From assembly GCA_030622775.1 (NCBI GenBank), contig JAUXFS010000133.1:1-6038 (forward strand): a stretch of DNA of 6,038 nucleotides. The letters are read 5' to 3'. Each line of letters starts with the position of its first letter. Position 1 is the first letter of the stretch. Below, one piece after another: positions 5,829-6,038 of the stretch. The notes under the pieces are model-generated. The model was given only the letters and a program-made list of their open reading frames with translations. It ran no database searches and was not told the origin of the DNA. The position numbers and the translations under genes were made by a program. This DNA is from Rhodospirillales bacterium. GTDB lineage: Bacteria > Pseudomonadota > Alphaproteobacteria > Rhodospirillales > Defluviicoccaceae.

Positions 5829-6038
5829 ATCGGGCCGAGACCATTACCGTCACAGAGATCGCGCTCTACGAACGTGACGTCACGTTCCGCATGCCGTTCC
5901 GCTTCGGCGTGGTGACCCTGACCGAGGCGCCGCAGGCCTTCGTCCGCGTCCGGGTTCGCGGGGACGGCGGGCGCGAGGCGTGGGGCGTGGCGGCCGAAAT
6001 GCTGGCTCCGAAGTGGTTCGACAAGAACCTGGAACTGA
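5816..6038 (+). CDS. Probable enolase-superfamily (mandelate racemase/muconate lactonizing enzyme-like) protein, N-terminal part only
   Basis: An open frame begins at ATG 5816 and remains open for 74 codons to the right edge, where the gene is cut. The start is supported by GAGGAG 8 bases upstream, and it overlaps the isomerase gene by 13 bases in another frame. The visible part resembles the N-terminal capping domain of enolase-superfamily proteins. It has an alternating strand I-A-L-Y-E-R-D-V, then M-P-F-R-F-G-V-V-T-L at about residues 27-36, A-F-V-R-V-R-V-R at 43-50, a G-D-G-G turn, and then G-V-A-A-E-M-L-A-P-K-W-F at about 58-69, in the place of the usual G-x-G-E strand. The catalytic Lys and the metal-binding Asp/Glu residues would lie beyond the window, so racemase, dehydratase or cycloisomerase activity cannot be told apart, nor can a catalytically dead member be excluded. 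In this operon an acid-sugar dehydratase would fit. The last four bases contain TGA, but it is out of frame. Confidence 0.65.
   Translation, partial: MDTLDRAETITVTEIALYERDVTFRMPFRFGVVTLTEAPQAFVRVRVRGDGGREAWGVAAEMLAPKWFDKNLEL

Noticed and set aside
6036..6038. TGA at the very end of the window as a stop for the last gene
   Set aside because: Counting codons from ATG 5816, the last complete codon is CTG at 6035-6037, so this TGA is out of frame and the gene continues beyond the window.
1..6038. CRISPR arrays, tRNA or rRNA genes, insertion sequences, attachment sites and defence or toxin-antitoxin genes
   Set aside because: No spaced direct repeats, transposase or integrase motifs, or RNA-gene signatures were seen. 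Nearly every base is accounted for by seven metabolic or transport genes.

Overview
The window is a compact block of plus-strand genes from a GC-rich bacterium. A proteobacterium is the best guess, probably an alphaproteobacterium. The reasons are the high GC with G/C-ending codons throughout, the tight operon packing, and a tripartite tricarboxylate transporter (TTT) of the TctC/TctB/TctA type, which is typical of proteobacteria. No rRNA, tRNA or other taxonomic marker is present, so this placement is tentative. The window is coding almost end to end; the longest gap between genes is 38 bases.

Layout, left to right: (1) the C-terminal two thirds of a Gfo/Idh/MocA-family NAD(P)-dependent oxidoreductase, cut by the left edge (2-703); (2) a DUF993-type protein, a remote member of the dihydrodipicolinate synthase/aldolase superfamily (707-1870); (3) a complete TTT system in the order tctC, tctB, tctA: periplasmic binding protein (1909-2913), small membrane subunit (2933-3463) and large membrane subunit (3469-4992); (4) a sugar phosphate isomerase/epimerase-like TIM-barrel protein (4989-5828); (5) the first 74 codons of what looks like an enolase-superfamily (mandelate racemase/muconate lactonizing enzyme type) protein that runs off the right edge (5816-6038).

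All genes point the same way and follow each other with gaps of 3, 38, 19 and 5 bases, then overlaps of 4 and 13 bases. They are therefore very probably one transcript that begins upstream of the window and continues beyond it. The only clear pause is the 38-base gap before tctC, which carries the best Shine-Dalgarno sequence in the window. This fits a need for extra copies of the binding protein.

Taken together this reads as an uptake-plus-catabolism operon. The TTT importer normally takes carboxylates. The enzymes around it (a sugar/polyol-type dehydrogenase, a Schiff-base aldolase-like protein, a sugar epimerase-like protein and an acid-sugar dehydratase/racemase-like protein) point to a carboxylated sugar or similar hydroxy acid as the substrate. 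That substrate assignment is inference; no gene here identifies the compound. The window does not show a defence system, mobile element, CRISPR array or RNA gene. Its most interesting content is the uncharacterised pathway logic and two enzymes with altered active-site motifs.
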